From positions 355,632-419,631 of the forward strand of contig CANMVS010000004.1 in the NCBI GenBank assembly GCA_947501445.1: a DNA stretch of 64,000 bases, given 5' to 3'. The position numbers and the translations under genes are program-made. Below, piece after piece: positions 37,556-46,293 of this stretch. A model generated the notes under the pieces. That model was given only the letters and a program-made list of their open reading frames with translations, did no database searches and was not told the DNA's origin. Source of the DNA: an uncultured Rhizobiaceae group bacterium. GTDB lineage: Bacteria; Pseudomonadota; Alphaproteobacteria; Rhizobiales; Rhizobiaceae. Numbering within the stretch: the stretch's first letter is position 1; each line of letters begins with the position of its first letter.

Positions 37556-38749
37556 ATGTCAAAAATCAGTTTCAACAAGTCCTTCACGCAGCAGGAAGCG
37601 ATTCCAGAAGATGCCATAGCGGCGGCGGTCGATGTCATGCGCGCTGGTCGTCTGCATCGTTACAATACCGCGCCGGGAGCCACGGCCCCGACAGCACTTC
37701 TGGAAAGTGAATATGCCGCCTATCAGGGAGTGGACTATTGTCTGGCAACGGCCTCCGGTGGTGCGGCAATGCAAATTGCCCTTCGCGCACACGGAGTAAA
37801 GCCGGGTGGCAGGGTGCTGACCAATGCCTTTACACTTGCCCCTGTTCCGGGCGCCATAGCCGCTGTCGGGGCAGAGCCGGTTTTTGTTGAGACCAATGCC
37901 GGGCTGACCATTGATCTTGATGACCTGCGGACAAAACTGCAATCGTCATCCGCCAGCATTTTGATGCTATCGCATATGCGCGGTCATATCGCACCAATGG
38001 AAGACCTTTGTGAATTGCTTGAGGCAGCCGGTGCGACACTGATTGAAGATTGTGCACACACCATGGGTGCCACCTGGAATGGCAGGCGCAGCGGTAATTT
38101 TGGCGTGGCGGCCTGTTTCAGCACCCAGACCTACAAACATATGAACAGCGGTGAGGGCGGATTTTTAACCACCAATGACGCGGATATCATGGCGCGGGCC
38201 ACCATACTTTCCGGATCCTACATGCTGTATGACAGACATCAGGCCCGCCCGGACATGGAAGCCTATGTGCAGGCAAAACTTGAAATGCCCAATTGTTCTT
38301 CCCGCATGGATAATTTGCGGGCGTCCATCCTGCGACCACAGCTGAAAAACCTTGATGAGAATGTTACCCGCTGGAACGCACGCTATCACGCCATGGCGCG
38401 GGCGGTGGACAAGGCAGAGCTGATCAGTATTCCGGCACGCAGTAAAAGTGAATATTTCGTCGGCTCATCGTTTCAGTTTATGATTCCGGCCTGGCCCGAT
38501 GCCAAATGCCGTCAATTCGTTGCGCGTTGCGCAGAACGGGGTGTTGAACTCAAGTGGTTTGGCGATCCGGTGCCGGCAGGGTTTACCAGTCGGTATGACA
38601 GCTGGACCTATGCTCAACCGCAGCGTCTCGATAGAACAATCGCCATACTTGGCCGGTTGATGGATATTCGAATTCCACTTAGTTTCAGTATCGACGATTG
38701 TACCCTGATCGGTACAATCATAGCCGAGGAAATCGGTGCAATGGATTGA
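37556..38749 (+). CDS. DegT/DnrJ/EryC1/StrS-family aminotransferase
   Basis: A 397-residue PLP-dependent sugar-aminotransferase-family protein. The PLP-binding lysine is in FSTQTYKHMNSGEGGF (about 190). The aspartate block is VLIEDCAHTMGATWNGR-like: LIEDCAHTMGATWNG at about 162. The family usually modifies nucleotide sugars, but no sugar-biosynthesis genes are near it, and some relatives act on other small molecules. It is solitary, bordered by the repeat array upstream and by the divergent-strand acyl-CoA genes downstream. Confidence 0.88.
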   Translation: MSKISFNKSFTQQEAIPEDAIAAAVDVMRAGRLHRYNTAPGATAPTALLESEYAAYQGVDYCLATASGGAAMQIALRAHGVKPGGRVLTNAFTLAPVPGAIAAVGAEPVFVETNAGLTIDLDDLRTKLQSSSASILMLSHMRGHIAPMEDLCELLEAAGATLIEDCAHTMGATWNGRRSGNFGVAACFSTQTYKHMNSGEGGFLTTNDADIMARATILSGSYMLYDRHQARPDMEAYVQAKLEMPNCSSRMDNLRASILRPQLKNLDENVTRWNARYHAMARAVDKAELISIPARSKSEYFVGSSFQFMIPAWPDAKCRQFVARCAERGVELKWFGDPVPAGFTSRYDSWTYAQPQRLDRTIAILGRLMDIRIPLSFSIDDCTLIGTIIAEEIGAMD

Positions 38750-38778
38750 TATGGGTTATTGAAAACCCGAGAATTGCT

Positions 38779-39705
38779 TCATCGTGCCGGCATGAAGGTT
38801 TTTGCCGGACCCGCTTTCAGCAATCTGCCTTCAAGTGTTTCGCCCTCAAGCCAGTGTTCCAGCTTTGCGCGCACGTCAAGCAGCGCAGGCAGTTCAATGC
38901 CGGTATCAAGCCCCAGTGATTCCAGCAGATAGATACAATCCTCCGTCGCGATATTGCCTGAGGCACCGGGCGCAAAAGGGCAGCCACCGAGGCCACCGAG
39001 CGAGGCATCAAAGCGACGTATGCCAACGTCCGCTGCAGCAGTGACATTGGCCAGCCCCATGCCACGGGTATCATGAAAATGGGTGGCAACAGGCACCGCG
39101 CCGGTGACTGATTGCACATCGACGATCAGACGACGCACCTGCGCCGGATTGGCATAGCCAACCGTATCGGCAATATTGATTTCATCAGCGCCGGCGGCAA
39201 CCAGTTGCGCGGCGATATCAACGACACGCTTTTGTGGTACGGCACCCTGTATGCTGCAGCCAAAAGATGTGGCAATGGCGGCTGATATCTGAGTACCGTC
39301 CGTCATGCCACGGGAACGACGTTCGTCGATTATTGCGGCGAACATTGCCAGCGATTCATCTGTTGTGCAGCGCACATTGGCCATATTGTGTTCTTCGCTG
39401 GCCGAAAGCACAAAGGTTATCTTTTGCGCGCCACAGGCCATGGCACGAATGGCGCCCTTGAGATTTGGCACCAGCGTAGTGGCAAGCAGGCCGTCTATTT
39501 TCAAGGCATCGGCAAGCACCTGTGGCGCATCTGAAAACTGCGGTATGACCGATGGTGGAACAAAGGATGTCACTTCAATTTCGCCAAAGCCCGCCGCTGC
39601 CTGCGCAGCGCACCATGTGCCTTTGATCTCGGTGGAAATCACCGTCGTGATCAGTTGCAGTCCATCACGCAGGCCGACTTCCCTGACCGAAACACTCTGT
39701 GTCAT
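38779..39705 (-). CDS. Hydroxymethylglutaryl-CoA lyase family protein
   Basis: A 308-residue TIM-barrel lyase of the HMGL-like group. VREVGLRDGLQ at the N-terminus is the family's metal/catalytic signature. ATHFHDTRGMGLANV carries the metal-binding histidines, and ASLGGLGGCPFAPGASGN contains the catalytic cysteine loop. It cleaves a 3-hydroxyacyl-CoA such as HMG-CoA or citramalyl-CoA to acetyl-CoA plus an oxoacid. It is five bases downstream of the enoyl-CoA hydratase on the same strand. Confidence 0.92.
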   Translation of the reverse strand: MTQSVSVREVGLRDGLQLITTVISTEIKGTWCAAQAAAGFGEIEVTSFVPPSVIPQFSDAPQVLADALKIDGLLATTLVPNLKGAIRAMACGAQKITFVLSASEEHNMANVRCTTDESLAMFAAIIDERRSRGMTDGTQISAAIATSFGCSIQGAVPQKRVVDIAAQLVAAGADEINIADTVGYANPAQVRRLIVDVQSVTGAVPVATHFHDTRGMGLANVTAAADVGIRRFDASLGGLGGCPFAPGASGNIATEDCIYLLESLGLDTGIELPALLDVRAKLEHWLEGETLEGRLLKAGPAKTFMPAR

Positions 39706-39710
39706 TTGGC

Positions 39711-40505
39711 CTATTTCCCTTCAAAGCGTGGCGGGCGTTTTTCGTTAAAAGCCCGCACGCCCTCGCGGCGATCCTGCGTGGGGACTGTTCGGTTATAGGC
39801 TTCGATCTCAAAGGCCAGCCCGTCACCAAGTGACATTTGCAGCCCCCGGTGAATGGCCTGTTTGGCCTGGCGAACGGCAATCGGCGCATTGCCGGCAATG
39901 GCAGTGGCCGTCGCCAGGGCCGCATCCAGCAGATCCGCCTGCGGATACACGGCATTGACCAGCCCCCAGGTGTGGGCATCGTCAGCACTGAACACACGCG
40001 CGCTCAAAATAAGTTCCTTTGCCCGTCTTTCACCCAGGGCACGGGCGAGTGTTTGCGTGCCGCCTGCGCCGGGGATGATGCCAATCCTGGTTTCCGTCTG
40101 GGCAAAGCGGGCATGGTGCGCCGCATAGATGAAATCCATTGCGGCCGCCAGTTCGCAGCCGCCGCCATAGGCTGCACCATTGATGGCACCAATGACAGGC
40201 AACGGGCAGTCGATTATCGCCCGGATCATCCGCTCAAACACCAGATGTTGGCGGCCCCAGGCCTCATCACTCATGCCGTGGCGTTGTTTCAAGTCGCCAC
40301 CGGCACAAAAGGCCCTTTCGCCAGCGCCGGTGACAACAATGGCACGCACGTCACCTGGATCAAGCGCCAGGCCTTCAAACAGGGCAACAATGTCCTCACC
40401 CATTTGGGTGTTGAAAGCGTTGGACGCTTCAGGCCGATCAAGGGTCACCATCAGTACATGATCTTGCGGGGTGGAAAGTGACAGTGTCAAAAAATCCTGA
40501 TCCAT
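39711..40505 (-). CDS. Enoyl-CoA hydratase/isomerase
   Basis: A 264-residue crotonase-fold enzyme. The ATG at 40505 has GGAGG upstream. Oxyanion-hole segments are AFCAGGDLKQR and NGAAYGGGCELAAAMD. Conserved acidic residues lie in TETRIGIIPGAGGTQ and RRAKELILSA. It hydrates an enoyl-CoA for the downstream HMG-CoA-lyase-like step. Divergent from the CoA-transferase/acyl-CoA dehydrogenase pair, so the four genes probably form one acyl-CoA degradation module. Confidence 0.92.
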   Translation of the reverse strand: MDQDFLTLSLSTPQDHVLMVTLDRPEASNAFNTQMGEDIVALFEGLALDPGDVRAIVVTGAGERAFCAGGDLKQRHGMSDEAWGRQHLVFERMIRAIIDCPLPVIGAINGAAYGGGCELAAAMDFIYAAHHARFAQTETRIGIIPGAGGTQTLARALGERRAKELILSARVFSADDAHTWGLVNAVYPQADLLDAALATATAIAGNAPIAVRQAKQAIHRGLQMSLGDGLAFEIEAYNRTVPTQDRREGVRAFNEKRPPRFEGK

Positions 40506-40661
40506 CGAACCTCCGTGTGAAAAGGACAGCCCGTCCCGGTGTGGGACCACTGCCACAAATGTCCTGACAGTGATCTATAGTCTTATTCCAAATTCTTTTG
40601 GCAATAACCAGCCAATATTGGTAGGCATTGACCTGTTGAATCAGCATAAGGGTGCAATTTC

Positions 40662-41816
40662 ATGGGACTCGACCGGGAACTGGAAGGCCTGCTGGTGGTG
40701 TCGCTGGAACAGGCCGTGGCCGCGCCCTATTGCAGCCTGCTGCTTGCCGATGCGGGCGCACGGGTCATCAAGGTTGAGCGCCCGGAAGGCGATTTCGCCC
40801 GCGGTTATGATCGCGGTGCTGATGGGCAAAGCGTCTTTTTTGCGCTTTTGAACCGAGGCAAGGAATCTGTCTGTATTGATCTCAATACTGATGATGATGT
40901 GACGCTGCTGCGCGCCATGCTGAATGAGGCTGACGTGTTTTTGAGCAATATAGCGGCCGGTTCGCTGGAAAGACGTGGCTTTGGTGGGGAAGTGCTGCGC
41001 AAGCAAAACCCGGGGCTTATCACCTGTGCCATAACCGGCTATGGCAATGAGGGTGAGGCGGCCAAAAAGAAAGCCTATGATTTTCTGGTGCAGGCAGAAA
41101 GCGGGCTTTGTTCTGTGACGGGCTCACAATCGCAACCGGCCCGTGTCGGCCTGTCTGTGGTCGATATTTCCACTGGCCTGACGGCCTTCTCAGCCATTTT
41201 GCGGGCACTTATTCAGCGCGGACGAACCGGCATTGGGCTGGATATAAATCTGTCGATGTTTGATGTCATGGCCGACTGGATGAACATGCCGCTAATGGGC
41301 CATCGCTATCTGGAAGGTGCACCGGCCCGTCTTGGGTTGACCCATGCTTTCATCGCGCCCTATGGGGCCTTTACAGCTGGTGATGGCGATCAGGTTCTGC
41401 TGGCGATCCAGTCCAATCACGAATGGGCAGATTTTTGCCGAGCGGTCATCGATGCACCTGAGTTGATTGAAGATCCGCGCTTTAAGGACAATCCAGCCCG
41501 CATCGCCAATCTTCAGGCATTGACCACAATGATCAATAAAAGATTTGAGCCTTTCAGTCGCAGCCAGATCATCGCGCGTCTGGATGCCGCCCGCATTGCC
41601 TGTTCAAACCTCAATACAGTCGCGGATCTTTCTGCGCATCCCTTGCTGCGCCAGCAGGATGTATATTTTGGTGATAGCATTCTGTCCGTTGCAGACCTGC
41701 CGGTGGAGACGGATCATCCAAGAAAAACCCGCGTTCCTTTGTTAGACCAGCAGGGCGCGTCTGTCCGGGATGAGTTTGCGACGCAACAATTCTTACCGAA
41801 GGGCCGGAAGCCATGA
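40662..41816 (+). CDS. CaiB/BaiF-family (class III) CoA-transferase
   Basis: A 384-residue CoA-transferase. The ATG at 40662 follows AGGGTG. The N-terminal RVIKVERPEGDFARGYDRG and the catalytic-aspartate segment VVDISTGLTAFSAI (about 168) are typical of formyl-CoA-transferase relatives. It would load CoA onto an organic acid, providing the substrate for the acyl-CoA dehydrogenase, with which it overlaps by four bases (ATGA). The acid is unknown; a branched or dicarboxylic acid is plausible given the lyase. Confidence 0.9.
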   Translation: MGLDRELEGLLVVSLEQAVAAPYCSLLLADAGARVIKVERPEGDFARGYDRGADGQSVFFALLNRGKESVCIDLNTDDDVTLLRAMLNEADVFLSNIAAGSLERRGFGGEVLRKQNPGLITCAITGYGNEGEAAKKKAYDFLVQAESGLCSVTGSQSQPARVGLSVVDISTGLTAFSAILRALIQRGRTGIGLDINLSMFDVMADWMNMPLMGHRYLEGAPARLGLTHAFIAPYGAFTAGDGDQVLLAIQSNHEWADFCRAVIDAPELIEDPRFKDNPARIANLQALTTMINKRFEPFSRSQIIARLDAARIACSNLNTVADLSAHPLLRQQDVYFGDSILSVADLPVETDHPRKTRVPLLDQQGASVRDEFATQQFLPKGRKP

Positions 41817-42970
41817 GTTATGAACTTGATTATCCTGAGATTCGTGCCGGTGTTTCGCGTCTGTGTGCGGATTTTCCGGGGGAATACTGGCAGGAATGCG
41901 ACCGTGAGCAGGCCTACCCGGAAAAATTTGTCAACGCGCTGACCGGGGCCGGGTACCTTTGCGCACTCATTCCGGAAGAATTTGGCGGCATGGGTCTGCC
42001 CATTTCTGCTGGTGTGGCCATTCTTGAAGAGATTCACCGGGCCGGTTGCAATGCCGCAGCCTGTCATGCGCAAATGTATACGATGGGCACGGTCCTGCGC
42101 CATGGATCGAATGAACAAAAAAACCAATATCTGCCAGGCATTGCCGAAGGCAGTCTGCGGCTTCAGGCCTTCGGCGTCACCGAACCCACCAGCGGCACGG
42201 ACACAACGGCACTGCGCACCATGGCCCGGCGCAAGGGTGACACATATTTTGTCAGCGGACAGAAAATATGGACCTCCCGCGCCGAACATTCCGACCTGCT
42301 TTTGTTGCTGGCACGCACCACGGCGCGTGAGGCTGTGTCGCGAAAAACCGATGGCCTTTCCGTCTTTCTGGTTGATATGCGCAATGTGTTGGGCCAATCA
42401 CTGACGATCCGTCCCATTCGCACGATGATGAACCACGCAACAACCGAACTGTTTTTTGACGAAATGCCGGTGCCCGCCGCCAATCTTGTGGGTGAGGAGG
42501 GCAAGGGTTTTCAATATATCCTCTCCGGCATGAACGCCGAGCGCATCCTCATTGCCGCTGAATGTATCGGTGATGCCAAATGGTTCATTTCAAAAGCTTC
42601 AAACTACGCCTCGGAGCGGATGGTCTTTGATCGTCCGATTGGCCAGAACCAGGGCATACAGTTTCCCATCGCACGGGCCTACAGCCAGATGCGTGCTGCT
42701 GAATTGATGCTCCATGAGGCCACTCGTCTTTATGAGGCCGGACACAACCCGGGCGAAGAGGCAAATCTGGCCAAACTTCTGGCTGCTGATGCCTCCTGGG
42801 TCGCCGCGGAAGCCTGTGTGCAGACACTGGGGGGATTTGGCTTTGCTGCCGAATATGATGTTGAGCGCAAATACCGCGAGGCGAGGCTCTATCAGGTCGC
42901 ACCAATTTCAACGAATTTGATATTGAGTTATCTGGCTGAACACGTGCTGGACATGCCGCGATCCTACTAG
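41813..42970 (+). CDS. Acyl-CoA dehydrogenase
   Basis: A 385-residue FAD enzyme that introduces a 2,3-double bond into an acyl-CoA. Family motifs include FGVTEPTSGTDTTALRT (FAD-binding), FVSGQKIWTSRAEHSD and AERILIAAECIGDAKWF. The usual YEGT segment with the catalytic glutamate near the C-terminus reads LYQVAPISTNLI here, which places it in a subfamily where the base lies elsewhere or differs. Translationally coupled to the CoA-transferase. Confidence 0.92.
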   Translation: MSYELDYPEIRAGVSRLCADFPGEYWQECDREQAYPEKFVNALTGAGYLCALIPEEFGGMGLPISAGVAILEEIHRAGCNAAACHAQMYTMGTVLRHGSNEQKNQYLPGIAEGSLRLQAFGVTEPTSGTDTTALRTMARRKGDTYFVSGQKIWTSRAEHSDLLLLLARTTAREAVSRKTDGLSVFLVDMRNVLGQSLTIRPIRTMMNHATTELFFDEMPVPAANLVGEEGKGFQYILSGMNAERILIAAECIGDAKWFISKASNYASERMVFDRPIGQNQGIQFPIARAYSQMRAAELMLHEATRLYEAGHNPGEEANLAKLLAADASWVAAEACVQTLGGFGFAAEYDVERKYREARLYQVAPISTNLILSYLAEHVLDMPRSY

Positions 42971-42982
42971 AGCAATTCAGGA
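42969..42982. repeat. Short fragment of the dispersed palindromic repeat
   Basis: AGAGCAATTCAGG directly after the acyl-CoA dehydrogenase stop matches the left edge of module B only. Probably a decayed copy. Confidence 0.35.
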
Positions 42983-43069
42983 AGAAGATCGCGGAAGTCA
43001 GCTTGATTTGAACCCCAATATCAGGCAAATGGACGGGTAACGGACTGTTTGATCCACAGGGAAACGACA

Positions 43070-43393
43070 ATGAACATCAGCAGATTTGTAATCGCCACAG
43101 TTGTTGCTTGTGTTACAGCAACACCGGTATTCGCCCAGGATCTGGAGTTCCTGTTGATTAATGATTCCCCTGGCCCGCTCACCGAATTTTACGTCTCTGC
43201 GGCAAGCTCCGGCTCCTGGGAATCCAACCTGTTGCGCGGTGGTTATCTGGATGCCGGCTACGAGGTTGATGTTCTGATTGCAGATGGTCTTTCAACCTGC
43301 GTCTACGACATTTTGGCTGTATTCAGCGATGGCGAAAGGCTGGAGGATTTTGACCTCGACCTTTGCGAACTTGGCTCTTACACATTCGAATAG
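43070..43393 (+). CDS. Small secreted protein of unknown function
   Basis: A 107-residue protein; the ATG at 43070 follows GGGAAA. A signal peptide ends at about residue 23 (VVACVTATPVFAQ). The mature part is acidic with two cysteines (LSTCVYDI, DLDLCELG) likely to form a disulfide. It has a beta-rich pattern (FLLINDSPGPLTEFYVSAAS). It resembles an unnamed family of small periplasmic proteins seen widely in alphaproteobacteria; no function is known to me. Confidence 0.65.
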   Translation: MNISRFVIATVVACVTATPVFAQDLEFLLINDSPGPLTEFYVSAASSGSWESNLLRGGYLDAGYEVDVLIADGLSTCVYDILAVFSDGERLEDFDLDLCELGSYTFE

Positions 43394-43482
43394 CAACCGG
43401 TTGAAAATCCGAGGCCGGAACGCATTGTAAATCTTATTACCCAATGCCCTTTCACCAATGGGTAATCCCCCGGCTGCGGAGT

Positions 43483-43554
43483 GCTTCAGGCAAAAATATT
43501 GCACCCGCGGCACAAAGCATGACGATTGCGGTAACCGCAACCATCGTCAATGCG
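43483..43554 (-). pseudogene. Remnant of an EamA transporter gene 3' end
   Basis: The sequence from GCTTCAGGCAAAAATATTGC to about 43554 aligns with 46291-46363, the 3' end of the EamA gene, in the same orientation. I count about 81% identity over the last 54 aligned bases, with a one-base indel just before them. The rest of the gene is missing; the next bases match a LysR gene end. Confidence 0.72.
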
Positions 43555-43632
43555 CATAGTATCGCGCGTCCGCCAGGCGCGCTGACATTGCTGCTGTCTC
43601 ATTACGGAGAAGGTCTGTTCAGAAGTATCTGA
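43541..43632 (+). pseudogene. Remnant of a LysR gene 3' end
   Basis: The sequence aligns without gaps to 52821-52912, the end of the intact LysR gene (84 of 100 bases by eye over 43541-43640). It encodes HSIARPPGALTLLLSHYGEG against HNIARPPDALTLPLVHYCED, and ends with the same TGA. No DNA-binding domain is present. The similarity continues past the stop to about 43742. Confidence 0.85.
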
Positions 43633-43742
43633 AGCGGATTGTTGTCCATCCGGCACAAATCAGAAAAACCTGCTTGTCTTTCGGAGGGGGCCGGTCGACC
43701 ATTCCACAGCTGTCGCATGGAACCGCTTCCCCACCAACCAGG
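43633..43742. repeat. Duplicate of the region downstream of LysR (matches 52913-53020)
   Basis: GAAGCGGATTG, CCACAGCTG and CGCTTCCCC blocks recur in the same order at 52911-53013. On the minus strand both copies keep one open frame containing GGEA, CxSCG and DKQVF with mostly synonymous or conservative changes, so this may be the end of a minus-strand gene. Confidence 0.7.
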
Positions 43743-43954
43743 CTCTGACACCTTCGATCCGACGAGATAAGGTCGAATAATTGCCTCCCCGCACTTGAGT
43801 TGCACCAGACATGCCGCCGGTTTCCCATATCACAGGCAAAGGGAGCGTCACTCCTGACTCTGTGCGTTCATGCAAATCTCATTTGCAAATTTCGCGAATT
43901 TCATTGCGCTAAACGCCAAACTATTTTGAGCCCCTATCGAATTGGAGAGATACC

Positions 43955-44437
43955 ATGAACATCCTGTTGAGCCTTCCAAAACGAATGGGCCCGAAACCGC
44001 AAACAACACACGGTCTTCCCCATTCCCAAGTCACGCAGCATGGTCCAGATCACATTGTGGATCAGATGCGTGAATGGGCCTTCTCCTTACCCGGGGTTGA
44101 AAACCAGGACAGCCTTGTGTCGGTTCCTGGCGCCCGGGCGATGGTGATGCATCAGTCAAGCGGATGCAATCGGGACGGTTTCATGATCGGCCGGGAATTC
44201 GCACACATCCATCCACATCCGGACAATGGCAGCATGCATGTCCAGCTTCGTGAAGATGATGCGGTGGAAGTGCTCAAAAAAGGATGGGGAGAACATCACA
44301 CTCTGGTGCTGAAGGGGCGTCGTCCGGTTGGATTGGTCATGGTGTTTTCACCCCGTGATGAAGCAGAACTCGCTGTCGTCAAATCCATCCTGAAACGGTC
44401 GTATGACACGGTAACCAGTGCGCAAGTTGCCGCCTGA
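43955..44437 (+). CDS. Luciferase-domain (DUF5519) family protein
   Basis: A 160-residue protein. The ATG at 43955 follows GGAGA. The core GREFAHIHPHPDNGSMHVQL and AVEVLKKGWGEHH with VMVFSPRDEAEL match the family named after a fungal bioluminescence-like domain (luciferase, PF17648). This name is historical; no light production is implied. The histidines may bind a metal. Followed 33 bases later by a solute-binding-protein gene on the same strand. Confidence 0.78.
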   Translation: MNILLSLPKRMGPKPQTTHGLPHSQVTQHGPDHIVDQMREWAFSLPGVENQDSLVSVPGARAMVMHQSSGCNRDGFMIGREFAHIHPHPDNGSMHVQLREDDAVEVLKKGWGEHHTLVLKGRRPVGLVMVFSPRDEAELAVVKSILKRSYDTVTSAQVAA

Positions 44438-44470
44438 CATTTCTCAACCCCTGCGAAAAAGGAAAATGCA

Positions 44471-45550
44471 ATGAAACGAATTGGCCTCTCATTACTTGCG
44501 TTGGTGCTTCTGGTTCCCACCGCATTCGCACAGGAAATTGAAACCAAATCGCTTGATCAGCTCTATGCCGATGCAATTGCTGAAGGTGGTGAACTTGTCC
44601 TTCGGGCAGGTGGAGATAAGGACGATCAGGCTGATTACTACCTGAATATGTTCAAGGAGCGGTTTCCGGCAATCAAGCTCACCCACAGTGTTGATCTGAG
44701 TTTTTATCACGCATCCCGCTTTGACAATTCCCGGAAAAATAACGGTAAGACCAATGTTCCGGACATCATACAACTACAGACCTTGCACGATTTTGACTAC
44801 TACGCCGAGCGTGGATTGTTGGAGAAATACAAGCCAAGGAACTGGGACAAAATTTACCCCGATTATAAAGACCCGCACGGGTATTGGGTCGGCCTGTTTG
44901 GCGTGGCGTTCAGCAATGTGGTCAATATCAATGTCGTCGCTGAAGACAAGGCGCCGCGCGATGCGTTGGACTATCTCGACCCGGCGCTGAAAGGGAAGGT
45001 AATTCTGACCTATCCACATACCGACGATGCGGTTTTGTACCAGTTCTGGAATTTAAAAGAAAAATACGGCTGGGCGTATCTGGAAAAACTCGTTGCGACA
45101 GAGCCAACCTGGGTGCGTGGTACCTCAATGCCCTATGTCGCAATTGACAATGGCTGGTATGGAGCGAGCTTTACCACGTCCTGGGCGTTCGTGCCGTGGC
45201 CTGATAGCGATACGCGCTTCATGTTGCCGAAAGAAGACTTCTTCCTGACCTGGTTTCAGATCGCGGCCATACCGACCGATGCCAGGAATAAAGCAGCCGC
45301 CAAACTGTATCTGAACTGGATGCTTTCCGAGGATTTTCAGGGCAAGTGGCTGCAGTTTCCCGTACGCATGGATATTGAATCTCCGGCCGGTTACAAGTCG
45401 GTGCAACACTACAACACATCACCGGCTGATTTTCACCGCTTCATGTTGAAACGCGATCTGGTTGAGCGGTTCCGTCTGCAGATCGAGCAACTGGTTGGCC
45501 CGGCCACGGGCCCCGCTCCACTCGACATGGACTACAGCGTCAAACCTTAA
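44471..45550 (+). CDS. ABC-type extracellular solute-binding protein (orphan)
   Basis: A 359-residue periplasmic binding protein. The ATG at 44471 follows AAGGAAA. The signal peptide is RIGLSLLALVLLVPTAFAQ. The fold resembles the iron/polyamine (family 1/6) group, with GGELVLRAGGDKDDQADYYL and YWVGLFGVAFSNVVNINVV. No permease or ATPase gene is adjacent, so it either serves a distant transporter or has another sensing role. It is followed by an SDR gene on the same strand. Confidence 0.8.
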   Translation: MKRIGLSLLALVLLVPTAFAQEIETKSLDQLYADAIAEGGELVLRAGGDKDDQADYYLNMFKERFPAIKLTHSVDLSFYHASRFDNSRKNNGKTNVPDIIQLQTLHDFDYYAERGLLEKYKPRNWDKIYPDYKDPHGYWVGLFGVAFSNVVNINVVAEDKAPRDALDYLDPALKGKVILTYPHTDDAVLYQFWNLKEKYGWAYLEKLVATEPTWVRGTSMPYVAIDNGWYGASFTTSWAFVPWPDSDTRFMLPKEDFFLTWFQIAAIPTDARNKAAAKLYLNWMLSEDFQGKWLQFPVRMDIESPAGYKSVQHYNTSPADFHRFMLKRDLVERFRLQIEQLVGPATGPAPLDMDYSVKP

Positions 45551-45621
45551 CAGAACGCGAAACATTTGCGTTACCCGACAAACAATCTGGCAACGCCAGA
45601 CACGCAAAACCGGAGATAACC

Positions 45622-46224
45622 ATGAAAATTCTCATTATAGGTGCAACAGGCCTGATTGGCGGCGCTGTGGCTGACCATCTTTCCACCAACCATGACATTG
45701 TTCGTGCCGGTTACAGGGACGGAGATGTGACAGTTGATCTTGGATCAAAGGCCTCTATCGAAGCGATGTACAGCGCAGTTGGTCAGGTTGACGCCGTGGT
45801 CAGCACGGCCGGTCTGGCCGGGTTCGCACCGTTCAACGATCTTGACGATGCAGCCTATGATCTTGCTCTTGGCAATAAATTGATGGGCCAGGTCAATCTG
45901 GTGCGTGTTGGCATGAACCAGATCAATGAGGGCGGTTCGTTTACCCTGACCGCCGGCATCCTGTCGCGTGAACCCATGCCGGGCTCCGTTGTCATCAGCC
46001 TTGCAAACGGCGCCCTTGAATCCTTCGCCAGGGCTGCCGCTTTGGAGCTGGACAGGGGCATCCGTGTCAACACTGTCAGTCCCGTCTTTGTGAAAGAAAC
46101 GATGGAAAAGATGGGCGTGGACCCAAGTTCCGGCCTGTCTGCTTCGGACACAGCGAAAGCATATGGTGCCGCTGTTGAGGGTAGCATGAATGGTGAAACA
46201 CTGGACGCACCCGATTACGCGTGA
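45622..46224 (+). CDS. Short-chain dehydrogenase-like protein lacking the usual Tyr
   Basis: A 200-residue SDR-fold protein. The ATG at 45622 follows GGAGA. The nucleotide-binding GATGLIGGAV is at the N-terminus, and VSTAGLAGFAPF is present. Where classical SDRs have Tyr-x-x-x-Lys the sequence is SLANGALESFARAAALEL, so the catalytic tyrosine and lysine are absent. Such divergent members exist and may bind NADP without standard reductase chemistry. It converges on EamA. Confidence 0.82.
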   Translation: MKILIIGATGLIGGAVADHLSTNHDIVRAGYRDGDVTVDLGSKASIEAMYSAVGQVDAVVSTAGLAGFAPFNDLDDAAYDLALGNKLMGQVNLVRVGMNQINEGGSFTLTAGILSREPMPGSVVISLANGALESFARAAALELDRGIRVNTVSPVFVKETMEKMGVDPSSGLSASDTAKAYGAAVEGSMNGETLDAPDYA

Positions 46225-46293
46225 AGCCGTGTTAAAACGGAAAGTGAAGCGCCGTTCGACTATTCTTCAGGTTCACAGTGTGACCGGACCGCT

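Larger units (their letters stand above)
43394..43954. other. Intergenic region carrying gene-end remnants
   Basis: About 560 bases without an intact gene. Between 43483 and 43742 lie fragments related to gene ends elsewhere in the window, annotated separately. 43431-43459 holds a small stem (TTACCCA/TGGGTAA) that might terminate the secreted-protein gene. Nothing is assigned from 43750 to 43940 apart from a minus-strand open stretch. Confidence 0.55.

Noticed and set aside
43444..43632. A new small protein gene ending at 43632
   Set aside because: Its end is a copy of the LysR C-terminus and its start matches the antisense of an EamA gene end, so it is a fusion of remnants.
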